In this document: piece by piece, positions 1-6,264 of the stretch
Layout: every line of letters begins with the position of its first letter
How positions within the stretch are numbered: position 1 is the stretch's first letter
From: Pseudomonadota bacterium
GTDB lineage: Bacteria; Pseudomonadota; Gammaproteobacteria; Burkholderiales; Burkholderiaceae
NCBI GenBank assembly: GCA_021778935.1
Contig: JAJYBQ010000146.1
Coordinates: forward strand, 1 to 6,380
Length of the DNA stretch: 6,380 bases
Direction: 5' to 3'
Notes under the pieces: generated by a model
What the model was told of the DNA's origin: nothing
Databases searched by the model: none
Seen by the model: only the letters and a program-made list of their open reading frames with translations
Made by a program: the position numbers and the translations under genes

Positions 1-2385
1 GCCGAAGCGCGCGGGCAGTTCCCGCGCATTCCAGATCTCCTGGGTGATGTGCGGTGCGACCGGATAGAGCACGCGCAGCAGGATGTGCAGGCCTTCTTCG
101 ATCGCGGCGGCGACCCCGGCATCACCGGCATCGCGCCCCTGCGTTTCCAGCAGGTTGAGCAGCTTCATCGCGCCCGACACCACGGTGTTGTACTGCAGGC
201 GCTCGTAATCGTAGTTGACCTGCCGGAGCAGGGAGTGGACCTCGAAGCGGATCGCCGCGTCGCCGACCTCCCCGCTCGCGGCGGTGGGGCGGAGGGCGGC
301 GGCCGAGGCCGTCCGCCAGCCATGGGCGAATGACCACAGCCGTCGCAGAAACCGGTGTGTCCCTTCCGCGCCCGCATCCGACCAGGCCGCGCTCTGGTCC
401 GGCGGTCCGGCGAACATGACGAAGGCGCGTGCCGTGTCGGCGCCGAAGCGGGCGATGATGTCGCGCGGCTCGACCACGTTGTTCTTGCTTTTCGACATCT
501 TCTCGATGCCGCCCAGCGTGACGGGCTGCCCGTCGGCGCGGGAGGTTGCCCCGATCGCGCGTCCGCGTTCATCGTGGCGCAGTTCCACTTCCGAGGGGTA
601 GAACCAGCGCTTGCGACCGCCCTCTTCCTCGCGGTAGAAGCAGTCGTTGAGCAGCATCCCCTGGGTGAAGAGCCGGCGGAAGGGTTCGTCGAAATCGACG
701 ATCCCGAGGTCGCGCATGACCTTCGTCCAGAACCGCGCATACAGCAGGTGCAGCACCGCGTGCTCGATGCCGCCGATGTACTGATCCATCGGCATCCAGT
801 AGCGCGCCCGCGGGTCGACCATGCCTGCGTCCGCGCCCGGGGAGCAGTAGCGCAGGAAATACCAGGACGAGTCCACGAAGGTGTCCATGGTGTCGGTTTC
901 GCGCCGCGCCGGCTTGCCGCAGTGCGGGCAGGCGCAGCGCAGGAACTCCTCGCAGCGGTCCAGCGGGTTGCCGCTGCCGTCGGGGATCAGATCCTCGGGC
1001 AGCGTCACCGGAAGGTCCGCATCGGGTACCGGCACCGGGCCGCAGGATTCGCAGTGGATGATCGGAATCGGCGTGCCCCAGTAGCGCTGGCGGGAGATCC
1101 CCCAGTCGCGCAGGCGGTATTGGGTCTGCGTGCGCCCCAGTCCCCGGGCTTCCAGGTCGCGGGCGATGGCTTCGACCGCGGCCTGGTGGCCAAGACCGTC
1201 GTAACGGCCGGAGCGGATGCAGACGCCGGTTTCCTTGTCCGCGTACCACGCCTCCCAGGCGTCGGCGGAAAAGGTCTTTCCGGCAACATCGATGACCTGC
1301 CGGATCGGCAGGCCGTACTTGTGTGCAAAGGCGAAGTCGCGTTCGTCGTGGGCCGGCACGCCCATTACCGCACCCTCGCCGTAGCCCATCAGCACGTAGT
1401 TGCCGATCCAGACCGGGATCGATTCGCCCGAGAGCGGGTGGCGGACCGTGAAGCCCGTCGCCATGCCGCGCTTTTCCAGCGCCGCCAGGTCCGCTTCGGC
1501 GACGCCGCCTTGCCGGCACTCCTCGATGAACTCCGCCAGCCCCGGGTTGTCGCGCGCCAGGTGCTGGGCGAGCGGATGTTCCGCGGCGATCGCGACGAAG
1601 CTGACGCCCATGATGGTGTCGGCGCGCGTCGTGTACACCCGCAGCTGCGCGTCCTGTCCGTCGAGGCGGTATGGGAAGCCGAAATTGACACCGGTGCTGC
1701 GGCCGATCCAGTTTTCCTGCATCGCCCGCACCTGGTGGGGCCAACCCTCGAGCGCGGAGAGGCCGTCCAGCAGTTCGTCCGCATACTGCGTGATCGCCAG
1801 GTAGTAGCCGGGGATCTCGCGTTTCTCGACCAGGGCGCCGGAGCGCCAGCCGCGGCCCTCGATCACCTGCTCGTTGGCGAGCACGGTCTTGTCGACGGGA
1901 TCCCAGTTCACCACCTGGGTCTTGCGATATGCGATGCCTTTTTCCAGCATGCGCAGGAACAGCCACTGGTTCCAGCGGTAGTACTCGGGCCGGCAGGTCG
2001 CCAGTTCGCGCGACCAATCGAATGCGAAGCCCAGCGGCTCCATCTGCGCCTTCATCTCGGCGATGTTCTGGTAGGTCCACGCCGCGGGCGCGATCTGCTT
2101 GTCGATCGCCGCATTTTCCGCCGGCAGGCCGAAGGCATCCCAGCCCATCGGCATCAGCACGTTGTACCCCCGCATGCGCAGGTGGCGCGCCATCACATCG
2201 TTGATGGTGTAGTTGCGCACGTGGCCCATGTGCAGCTTGCCGCTGGGGTAGGGCAGCATCGAGCAGGCGTAGAACTTGCCCTTGGGAAAGCGCGGATCGT
2301 TTTCGGTGGCGGTGTGGGCGTCGATGGTGCGCCAGTGCGCCTGAGCCTGGGCTTCGACGTCTTGGGGGGTGTACTTTTCTTGCAT
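1..2385 (-). CDS. leuS: Leucyl-tRNA synthetase (LeuRS), C-terminus beyond the left edge
   Basis: This class I aminoacyl-tRNA synthetase attaches leucine to tRNA-Leu in the cytoplasm and hydrolyses mischarged tRNA in a CP1 editing domain. The frame is open for 795 codons from the ATG at 2385 ([18 protein letters not shown]). The HIGH-type signature is HMGH at residues 52-55, after PYPSGKL. The editing threonine-rich motif TTRADT starts at residue 252, and the editing GVPAHDERD motif lies near residue 345. KMSKS is at residues 629-633. All are in one frame, so no frameshift separates them. Bacterial LeuRS is usually about 860-870 residues, so roughly 70 C-terminal residues are missing; the visible end (APHITQEIW) is in the anticodon-binding region. 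No clear Shine-Dalgarno precedes the ATG; a TATAAT box sits only six bases upstream. It is divergent from nifA and looks like an ordinary housekeeping gene. Identity is essentially certain. Confidence 0.97.
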   Translation of the reverse strand, partial: MQEKYTPQDVEAQAQAHWRTIDAHTATENDPRFPKGKFYACSMLPYPSGKLHMGHVRNYTINDVMARHLRMRGYNVLMPMGWDAFGLPAENAAIDKQIAPAAWTYQNIAEMKAQMEPLGFAFDWSRELATCRPEYYRWNQWLFLRMLEKGIAYRKTQVVNWDPVDKTVLANEQVIEGRGWRSGALVEKREIPGYYLAITQYADELLDGLSALEGWPHQVRAMQENWIGRSTGVNFGFPYRLDGQDAQLRVYTTRADTIMGVSFVAIAAEHPLAQHLARDNPGLAEFIEECRQGGVAEADLAALEKRGMATGFTVRHPLSGESIPVWIGNYVLMGYGEGAVMGVPAHDERDFAFAHKYGLPIRQVIDVAGKTFSADAWEAWYADKETGVCIRSGRYDGLGHQAAVEAIARDLEARGLGRTQTQYRLRDWGISRQRYWGTPIPIIHCESCGPVPVPDADLPVTLPEDLIPDGSGNPLDRCEEFLRCACPHCGKPARRETDTMDTFVDSSWYFLRYCSPGADAGMVDPRARYWMPMDQYIGGIEHAVLHLLYARFWTKVMRDLGIVDFDEPFRRLFTQGMLLNDCFYREEEGGRKRWFYPSEVELRHDERGRAIGATSRADGQPVTLGGIEKMSKSKNNVVEPRDIIARFGADTARAFVMFAGPPDQSAAWSDAGAEGTHRFLRRLWSFAHGWRTASAAALRPTAASGEVGDAAIRFEVHSLLRQVNYDYERLQYNTVVSGAMKLLNLLETQGRDAGDAGVAAAIEEGLHILLRVLYPVAPHITQEIWNARELPARFG

Positions 2386-2391
2386 TGCGGA

Positions 2392-2421
2392 ATTATAGGG
2401 GGGCGGCATCTCCCCCCGGAA
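2392..2421 (-). promoter_or_regulatory. Candidate sigma70 promoter of leuS, very close to the start codon
   Basis: On the minus strand a perfect TATAAT (2397-2392) ends six bases before the leuS ATG. With an 18-base spacer, the only -35 candidate is the weak TTCCGG (2421-2416). If this -10 is used, transcription would start at or next to the ATG, giving a leaderless or nearly leaderless message, which agrees with the absence of a Shine-Dalgarno sequence. The perfect -10 is seen directly; its use as a promoter is inferred. Confidence 0.45.
2398..2417. repeat. G6/C6 inverted repeat in the leuS promoter spacer
   Basis: Six G (2398-2403) and six C (2412-2417) form a perfect 6-bp pure G:C inverted repeat with an 8-base loop. 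It lies almost exactly between the candidate -10 and -35 of leuS. It could influence promoter geometry, bind a protein, or be chance in GC-rich DNA. No T-run follows on either strand, so it is not an obvious terminator. Confidence 0.4.
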
Positions 2422-2636
2422 AACCGGCGACGGGATCCGCGGACCGACTGCGCCCCGCTGCACGCCGGCCGGGTCGTTCGCCCGTGGCTCGGATCTTGCT
2501 TCATCTATTCCCGGGAAACGAGAAGGTCATTGGGCATACAAAGACTGATCAGACCCAGGATCGGATCGCGGATCGCCATTCGCGCAGCGGATGGCGTCTT
2601 GGGGTTTTCGTTTGCGATCGTTGCAGGAGCCGTCCG

Positions 2637-3473
2637 ATGGCGGAAGAAGTGCGCAGCAATGCAGATTTCGAGGTCTCCGCGATCTACGAGATCGGCAAAA
2701 TATTGAGCTCCTCGCTCGACCTTCCGAAGACTTTCCGGGAGGTATTGAACCTGCTGGTCGGGCACCTCCGAATCCGGCGCGGGATGGTCAGTCTGGTGCA
2801 GGAATCCGGGGAATTGCACCTTGTTGGTGCCGTCGGCATGTCGGCAAACGAAATCCTGCGTGGCCGATATCGCCCGGGCGAGGGTCTCACCGGACGAATC
2901 TTCTCCACCGCCATGGCCTGCGTGGTGCCGAATGTCGCGAAGGAGCCCCTGTTCCTGAACCGGACGGGCAGTCTGGACGAAATCGGGGAGGACGGCGACG
3001 TCGCGTTCGTCGGGGTGCCGATCAAGGCGGGGCGGGAGACGGTGGGGGTGCTTTCGATCATCCGCGCGCCCGACCGGCGCCGCCGGAGTTTCGAGCAGGA
3101 CCGGCAGTTCCTCATGATGGTGGCGAACCTCATCGGCCAGACGGCGGTGCTCCACCGCACCGTGACGGCCGACCGCATCGACCTGTTGCGCGACCGCACC
3201 CGGTTGCAGAAGCAACTCAATGCGCCTCCGCGCGGGAAGATCGCCCTCGAAGATGTGATCGGCGTTTCACCGGTCATGCAAAAAGTGTTCGCGGAGGTCC
3301 ATCAGGCGGCGCCCAGCCGCGCCACCGTGCTTCTTCGTGGGGAAAGCGGTACCGGGAAGGAGGCGATCGCGCGCGCCATTCACGTGCAAAGCGCCCGCAA
3401 GGGCCGGCCGTTCATCAAGGTGAACTGTTCTTCAATGCCGTCGGACTGGCGATCGAACGGCGGACAGGCGTGA
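2637..3473 (+). pseudogene. nifA: Truncated nif-specific sigma54-dependent activator NifA (GAF plus start of AAA+)
   Basis: Intact NifA activates sigma54 promoters of nif genes and is usually about 520-570 residues. This frame gives only 278. The start is the ATG at 2637, with AGGAG at 2625-2629; the frame is open further upstream but without a better start. Residues about 12-170 are a GAF sensor domain (EVSAIYEIGKILSSSLDL near the start, then RYRPGEGLTGRIFST and VAFVGVPIKAGRETVGVLSI). A linker follows, then the AAA+ domain from about residue 203 (LEDVIGVSPVMQKV) with Walker A GESGTGK at 235-241. The match continues to FIKVNC at about residue 264. Twelve unrelated residues (MPSDWRSNGGQA) and a TGA follow. 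The GAFTGA loop that contacts sigma54, Walker B, the sensor motifs and the C-terminal HTH are all absent, so activator function is lost. The retained part shows no internal stop or frameshift, so the break looks recent. A stable GAF-only product cannot be excluded. Confidence 0.93.
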
Positions 3474-3541
3474 TGGTTTCGCCGATGATGAAGATGCATC
3501 ACGAAGGATTCGGCCGCATGGTGCTGCTGGCCGGGCGGCTA
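3422..3541 (+). pseudogene. Internal fragment of a NifX-associated (DUF269) nitrogen fixation gene
   Basis: In the frame of 3422 about 40 codons read ELFFNAVGLAIERRTG, then VMVSPMMKM and HHEGFGRMVLLAGRL. I recognise this as the conserved core of the NifX-associated DUF269 family, small proteins of about 150 residues usually encoded beside nifX/nifEN. Only the middle of the protein is present: the N-terminal part is replaced by nifA and the C-terminal part by a ParD fragment. It has no start codon of its own and lies in a different frame from nifA (which stops at 3473), so it is not a translated fusion; this frame runs on as nonsense to a stop at 3583. The family call rests on memory of the conserved motif. 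The fragment has no internal damage. Confidence 0.82.
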
Positions 3542-3694
3542 TGGCAACCGATCCGAGTACGTGCGAGGTCTCGTGCGTCGTGATCAGCGCAAGCACGCCG
3601 TGGACCGCCTTCGCGCATTGATTGCGGATGGTATTGCCTCTGGCACGCCGTCCGCCGACACGGAGGCGGACTGGGATGAACCAAGATCGCTTGA
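3534..3694 (+). pseudogene. C-terminal remnant of a ParD-type antitoxin
   Basis: In the frame of 3534 the sequence reads GGYGNRSEYVRGLVRRDQ, then RALIADGIASG and EADWDE. This is the typical ending of ParD antitoxins of the CC2985/ParD1-like family (about 80 residues), which bind and neutralise ParE toxins. The first ~30 residues, including the DNA-contacting strand of the ribbon-helix-helix, are missing; the join to the DUF269 piece falls at the glycine pair before YGNRSEY. After DWDE (to 3680) the frame runs on without the normal end. A -1 shift would give a short tail and a TGA at 3692-3694, overlapping a possible ParE start, as these operons often do. I infer a one-base deletion near 3681-3684. 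There is no start codon, so it is non-functional. Confidence 0.75.
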
Positions 3695-3731
3695 AGCCCG
3701 CGCGCTTGCGCCCCAGGGCTCGCGAGGATCA
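3691..3731 (+). pseudogene. Possible N-terminal stub of a ParE-type toxin
   Basis: From the TTG at 3691 the frame reads LKPARLRPRARED, which resembles the first residues of ParE/RelE-superfamily toxins (a strand followed by a basic helix starting P.A..D). It lies directly after the ParD remnant, overlapping its inferred stop, which is the normal ParDE gene order. The similarity ends at the 3' end of vapC (stop codon at 3731-3729). Only about 13 residues support it, so position beside ParD is the main argument. An ATG at 3676 in the same frame is an alternative start. Confidence 0.4.
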
Positions 3732-4133
3732 CCGAAACGGGTTCCGCACCTCGAGGCGCCCCTCGAATATTTGGCCGTGCTGCAAGTCTTCGGATAGCAG
3801 CGTCCCACATCCGGCAAGCAGCGCGGCCGCAACGATCATTGCGTCATAGAGCGACAGCTGAAATTTCTCGACGATCTGCAGTCCGAGATCATGCGTTTCT
3901 TCACTGAGCGGGACGATCGTGCATGCGGCTCGCACCGCCGCGAGCACCTCGCGAATTTCTGTGATCGACATCCCGAGTTTGCGCGTAGCAACGGACGCGA
4001 ACTCGTTGAGTACTTGGATGCTGATTACGCCTCCGCCGCTCAATTCCTGCTCGGCCCGGTCCGCCTTGCTCTCGTCGGCCGAGAGCAAGTACAGCAGCAC
4101 GTTGGTATCGAAGAACGGATCAGCCGCGCTCAT
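3729..4133 (-). CDS. vapC: PIN-domain ribonuclease toxin VapC
   Basis: The 134-residue protein is a complete PIN-domain toxin, a Mg2+-dependent endoribonuclease that cleaves tRNA or rRNA when free of its antitoxin. The N-terminus has the PIN strand with the first acidic residue (FFDTNVLLYLL, D9). E44 lies in LNEFASVA, D97 in LYDAMIVAAAL and D116 in LLSEDLQHG, so the expected acidic quartet is present. The C-terminus LEVRNPFR is a usual ending for this group, so the toxin is not truncated although it abuts the ParE stub. The ATG at 4133 overlaps the end of vapB by 14 bases, which indicates translational coupling. Its cognate antitoxin and promoter lie directly upstream. The RNA target cannot be told from sequence. 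Confidence 0.92.
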   Translation of the reverse strand: MSAADPFFDTNVLLYLLSADESKADRAEQELSGGGVISIQVLNEFASVATRKLGMSITEIREVLAAVRAACTIVPLSEETHDLGLQIVEKFQLSLYDAMIVAAALLAGCGTLLSEDLQHGQIFEGRLEVRNPFR

Positions 4134-4353
4134 TGGCGTCTAGGCGGTCGAACTTGAAGTCTGCCGGCAGCCGGCCCCGGTATTTGCGCAGACGAGCGAG
4201 CAATTCACGGGCTTGTGGTGGCTTCGCGATTGCGAATGTACGAACGCCAGCGACATGAATTTCGATATCGTCGCCCTCTTTGAGCGTCAACGCCTCAACG
4301 ACCGAGGCCGGAAGCCGGACCGCCAAACTATTCCCCCACTTTGCGACCTGCAT
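4120..4353 (-). CDS. vapB: AbrB/MazE-fold antitoxin VapB
   Basis: The 77-residue protein starts with the hallmark of swapped-hairpin AbrB-type antitoxins: MQVAKWGNSLAVRLPASVV (residues 1-19), followed by LTLKEGDDIEIHV. This part binds operator DNA. The C-terminal half (PQARELLARLRKYRGRLPADF) should wrap VapC and block its active site. I chose the ATG at 4353 because AAGAGG lies five bases upstream and family members start at this point; a start at 4401 would add 16 residues encoded by the palindromic operator. It is first in a two-gene operon with vapC. The complex probably represses its own promoter, as is usual for this class. It appears intact. Confidence 0.92.
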   Translation of the reverse strand: MQVAKWGNSLAVRLPASVVEALTLKEGDDIEIHVAGVRTFAIAKPPQARELLARLRKYRGRLPADFKFDRLDANERG

Positions 4354-4374
4354 AAATGCCTCTTGGCTGCGATA

Positions 4375-4417
4375 GATATACACATCAATATTGTATATCA
4401 TCCGGACCTTCGCGCAA
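4375..4417 (-). promoter_or_regulatory. vapBC promoter with palindromic operator
   Basis: A perfect inverted repeat with arms GATATACA (4375-4382) and TGTATATC (4392-4399) and a 9-base spacer lies 21 bases upstream of the vapB start, in an AT-rich patch unlike its surroundings. On the minus strand a -10-like TACAAT (4395-4390) falls inside it, with a weak -35-like TTGCGC (4417-4412) 16 bases before. A repressor bound to the palindrome would cover the -10, which fits VapBC autoregulation. The palindrome is seen directly; binding by VapBC is inferred from family behaviour. Confidence 0.7.
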
Positions 4418-4842
4418 ACCGCTCCGCATCGCGAGGGGCGTTACCGAACTCCTTCGCGATTGCTTACGGTGGGCAAGCGATACCAAGTCGGCTTTCCTGC
4501 CGGCAAGTTTCCTGCGCAAACCCCCCGTTCCGGCTGTTCAAGGCGGTATTGGTTCAGCAGCCGGTATGACGCGTGCACCCTCACCCCCGCCCTCTCCCGC
4601 ACGCGGGAGAGGGGGAACCCAAGCGCGGCAACCTCGACATTGCCGACTCGGACGCCTGCAACGGGGCTTCTGCTCAGGCCGATCCGCAGTCATAGCCCGT
4701 TCGGGAGATTTCCGCATTGAGCGGTCATTCGAAACGCCACACGATTATCGGAGGCAATGAGATGAGCAACCATCGGCGGCATTTGCCTCGGGTCGAAAGA
4801 CGATGCAAGGGCGCGGAACGCGATCCGTCGTGTCACGCGGGG
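4418..4842. other. Gene-free stretch between vapBC and nifQ
   Basis: No frame here gives a recognisable protein on either strand. It contains the REP-like hairpin at 4577-4615. At 4750-4764 there is a GGAGG followed seven bases later by an ATG on the plus strand, but that frame only runs antisense through nifQ. On the minus strand a short coding-like stretch (about 4573-4445) ends at a TAA and matches nothing I know. The stretch may contain decayed gene pieces, in keeping with the scars on the other side of vapBC. Confidence 0.5.
4577..4615. repeat. REP-like palindromic hairpin
   Basis: The core pairs CCCTCTCCCGC (4590-4600) with GCGGGAGAGGG (4603-4613): an 11-bp perfect stem if a 2-base loop is allowed. 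It is preceded by ACCCTCACCCCCG. This CCCTCTCCC/GGGAGAGGG hairpin with a CCCTCACCCCC flank is a common dispersed intergenic palindrome in many proteobacterial genomes (REP-like, recalled from experience). It could stop transcription running leftward from nifQ, but there is no T-run, so it is not called a terminator. Confidence 0.65.
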
Positions 4843-5397
4843 CTATGCCGCTTGCGGGACCGCGTCGTCGGGCCCGAAGCACGCGGCGTAATCCGCGCAG
4901 TCGGCACAGCGCGGCGCACGGCAGATGCGGATCCCGGCCCGTTCGCACAGTTTCCGGTAGAGGTACTTCTTCCACTTCATGTTGCCGACGTTGCCCGCCG
5001 CCAGGGCGGGAAAGTAGTTCCAGAAGAGCCCCGACAGCGTGTCGCGGCTCGGCAGCCCCATTTCCTGCCAAAGGTGTTCTTCGGCCATCGCGGCCGACGC
5101 GATGCAGAGGGCCAACCAGTCTCCCGCTTCGTCGGGTGCGACGGCGTGGTCGCGCAGCAGCGACAGCAGGTCGTCGAATTCGTCCGGGCTCGTCGACGCC
5201 GGGGCGCCGTTGCGCAGGGCGATTCCCGGAAAGCAGGTCCGCATCAGGCGTTGAAAGCGCTCCTCCGAAAGCCCCCGGATGAGGGGGCTGCGGTAGGCTT
5301 CGATCGCCCGGGCGATCGTGCCGGCGAAGGCGAGGGTGCGCGGATCGCCGGGAAACCGGCTGCTGCGCAGCAATTCGGAGGTGAACCTCCCCGGCAT
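4843..5397 (-). CDS. nifQ: Molybdenum-handling nitrogen fixation protein NifQ
   Basis: NifQ carries molybdenum on an iron-sulfur cluster and supplies it for FeMo-cofactor assembly on NifEN/NifH. The 184-residue length is normal. The conserved core is visible: EEHLWQEMGL (107-115), LSGLFWNYFPALAAGN (121-136) and NMKWKKYLYRKLCERAG (139-155). The diagnostic cluster motif C-x4-C-x2-C-x5-C is complete at C159, C164, C167 and C173. The ATG at 5397 lies 7 bases after the fixX stop, with only a weak GGATGA ahead of it, so translation is probably coupled to fixX. nifQ behind fixX as the last gene of a fix/nif transcript is a familiar order. There is no sign of damage, but its transcription depends on an operon interrupted in fixC. 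Confidence 0.93.
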   Translation of the reverse strand: MPGRFTSELLRSSRFPGDPRTLAFAGTIARAIEAYRSPLIRGLSEERFQRLMRTCFPGIALRNGAPASTSPDEFDDLLSLLRDHAVAPDEAGDWLALCIASAAMAEEHLWQEMGLPSRDTLSGLFWNYFPALAAGNVGNMKWKKYLYRKLCERAGIRICRAPRCADCADYAACFGPDDAVPQAA

Positions 5398-5404
5398 GGC
5401 GGAG

Positions 5405-5698
5405 TCATCCGAACTTGAAGAGGATGCCGTACCCGCCTCGCGGGTACTCCCACGCGACGTTGCGGTGGTCTTCGCAGATGATGCGGCAGGTGCCGCACTC
5501 GAGGCATCCGTCGGTGATCAGCACCACGCGACCGCTTCCCTCCCGCGTATAGCAGCCGGCGGGGCAGCAGACGGTACATTGCTGATCGCGGCAGGAATCC
5601 GCGCAAATGGCGGGGTCGACGATCCCGATATGGGGCCGGCCCGCGTCCACGCGGTACCGGTTCTGGAACAGTTTTTCCTCGACGCGCAGTCCGCTCAT
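5405..5698 (-). CDS. fixX: Ferredoxin-like protein FixX
   Basis: FixX is the iron-sulfur partner of the flavoprotein FixC in the FixABCX complex, which bifurcates NADH electrons to quinone and to the ferredoxin/flavodoxin serving nitrogenase. The protein has 97 residues, the usual size. Cysteines lie at 32, 36, 41, 44, 45 and 49 (ICADSCRDQQCTVCCPAGC) and at 65, 68, 71 and 75 (CLECGTCRIIC), followed by the family ending WEYPRGGYGI. The start at 5698 is preferred over one at 5713: it forms an ATGA overlap with the fixC stop and has GGAGGG (5711-5706) seven bases upstream. It is followed closely by nifQ. It appears intact. Confidence 0.94.
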   Translation of the reverse strand: MSGLRVEEKLFQNRYRVDAGRPHIGIVDPAICADSCRDQQCTVCCPAGCYTREGSGRVVLITDGCLECGTCRIICEDHRNVAWEYPRGGYGILFKFG

Positions 5699-6264
5699 TC
5701 GAAAGCCCTCCACATCTTGTATGCATCGCTCATCATTCCCAGCAGGGATCGGCGCGAGCGAAAGCCTTTTCGAACCTGTTGTTCCTTGGTCTTCTTGTCG
5801 ATGCCATCGACGCGCAGCAGGGTGTGCGCGGCCTCGCCGAGCAGCTCCGGATAATCGACGAAGAACTGCGGGTTGCCATGCAGGATCTCCGGCATGTTCC
5901 GGTACTTTTTCAGGTCCTTCATCACGAAGCTTTCGTCGAGCTTCGCGCGGTAGCGCGCCAGGTTCGCGGCGGAAAACCCCTTTCCTTCCTTCGCGAGATC
6001 GACGACGGTCTCGGCCGCCAGGCGGCCGCTCGTCATGGCGAGGTTCGACCCTTCCCGGTGCACCGAGTTGACGAACATCGCGGCATCGCCCACCACCAGC
6101 CAGCCGTCGCCGGCAAGCTGCGGAATCGCCTTGTATCCGCCCTCGGGGATGAGATGCGCGCAGTATTCCTTCATTTCCCCGCCTTCGAGGAGCGGCGAGA
6201 TCGCCGGGTGCGCCTTCATCTGCTCCAGGAGATCGTAGGGCGAGATTTTTTGCCGTTTGAAATC
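5695..6264 (-). pseudogene. fixC: C-terminal part of the flavoprotein FixC, cut by an insertion sequence
   Basis: FixC is an ETF-quinone-oxidoreductase-like flavoprotein of about 430 residues that passes bifurcated electrons to quinone through FixX. About 190 codons remain, from FKRQKISPYDLLEQMKAHPAI to the stop. The diagnostic FAD-binding block is complete at 6090-6025 (GDAAMFVNSVHREGSN, then LAMTSG), after IPEGGYKAIPQL. The C-terminal region ends MMSDAYKMWRAFE and overlaps the fixX start by four bases. Upstream of about 6264 the similarity ends and the frame meets a TGA at 6285-6283, which is also the stop codon of a transposase. The N-terminal Rossmann FAD domain is missing and may lie beyond the IS, outside the window. 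The remaining piece has no other damage. The exact boundary could be a few bases either way. Confidence 0.9.

Noticed and set aside
569..2080. A 503-codon minus-strand frame overlapping leuS
   Set aside because: It is an out-of-frame shadow: low-complexity, arginine- and proline-rich, without domain motifs.
2602..2615. Possible sigma54 -24/-12 element (GG-N10-GC with TTGC) before nifA
   Set aside because: Transcription would start at about 2627, inside the nifA ribosome binding site, and the -24 half matches only the GG pair.
2385..2636. An upstream extension of nifA
   Set aside because: The frame is open, but these codons do not resemble NifA, and the AGGAG at 2625-2629 fixes the start at 2637.
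355..2706. A 783-codon open frame antisense to leuS on the plus strand
   Set aside because: It mirrors leuS codon for codon in GC-rich DNA, resembles no known protein, and runs past the leuS start into the spacer. leuS on the other strand has every expected motif.
4354..4401. A longer vapB start at 4401
   Set aside because: It would translate the operator palindrome, lacks a ribosome binding site and is not family-like. The ATG at 4353 has AAGAGG in place.
4222..4463. A 12-base direct repeat CTTCGCGATTGC at 4222-4233 and 4452-4463 flanking the vapB start region, considered as a target duplication
   Set aside because: One copy lies inside vapB, so it cannot bracket the vapBC module; chance is likely at this length and composition.
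4590..4620. An intrinsic terminator at the GC hairpin
   Set aside because: No run of T follows the stem on either strand.
4717..5418. A 233-codon plus-strand frame opposite nifQ
   Set aside because: It is antisense to nifQ, whose cysteine motif and length are convincing, and it has no recognisable motif.
5699..5713. An earlier fixX start at 5713
   Set aside because: The start at 5698 has a proper ribosome binding site and the ATGA overlap with fixC, and gives the usual FixX length.
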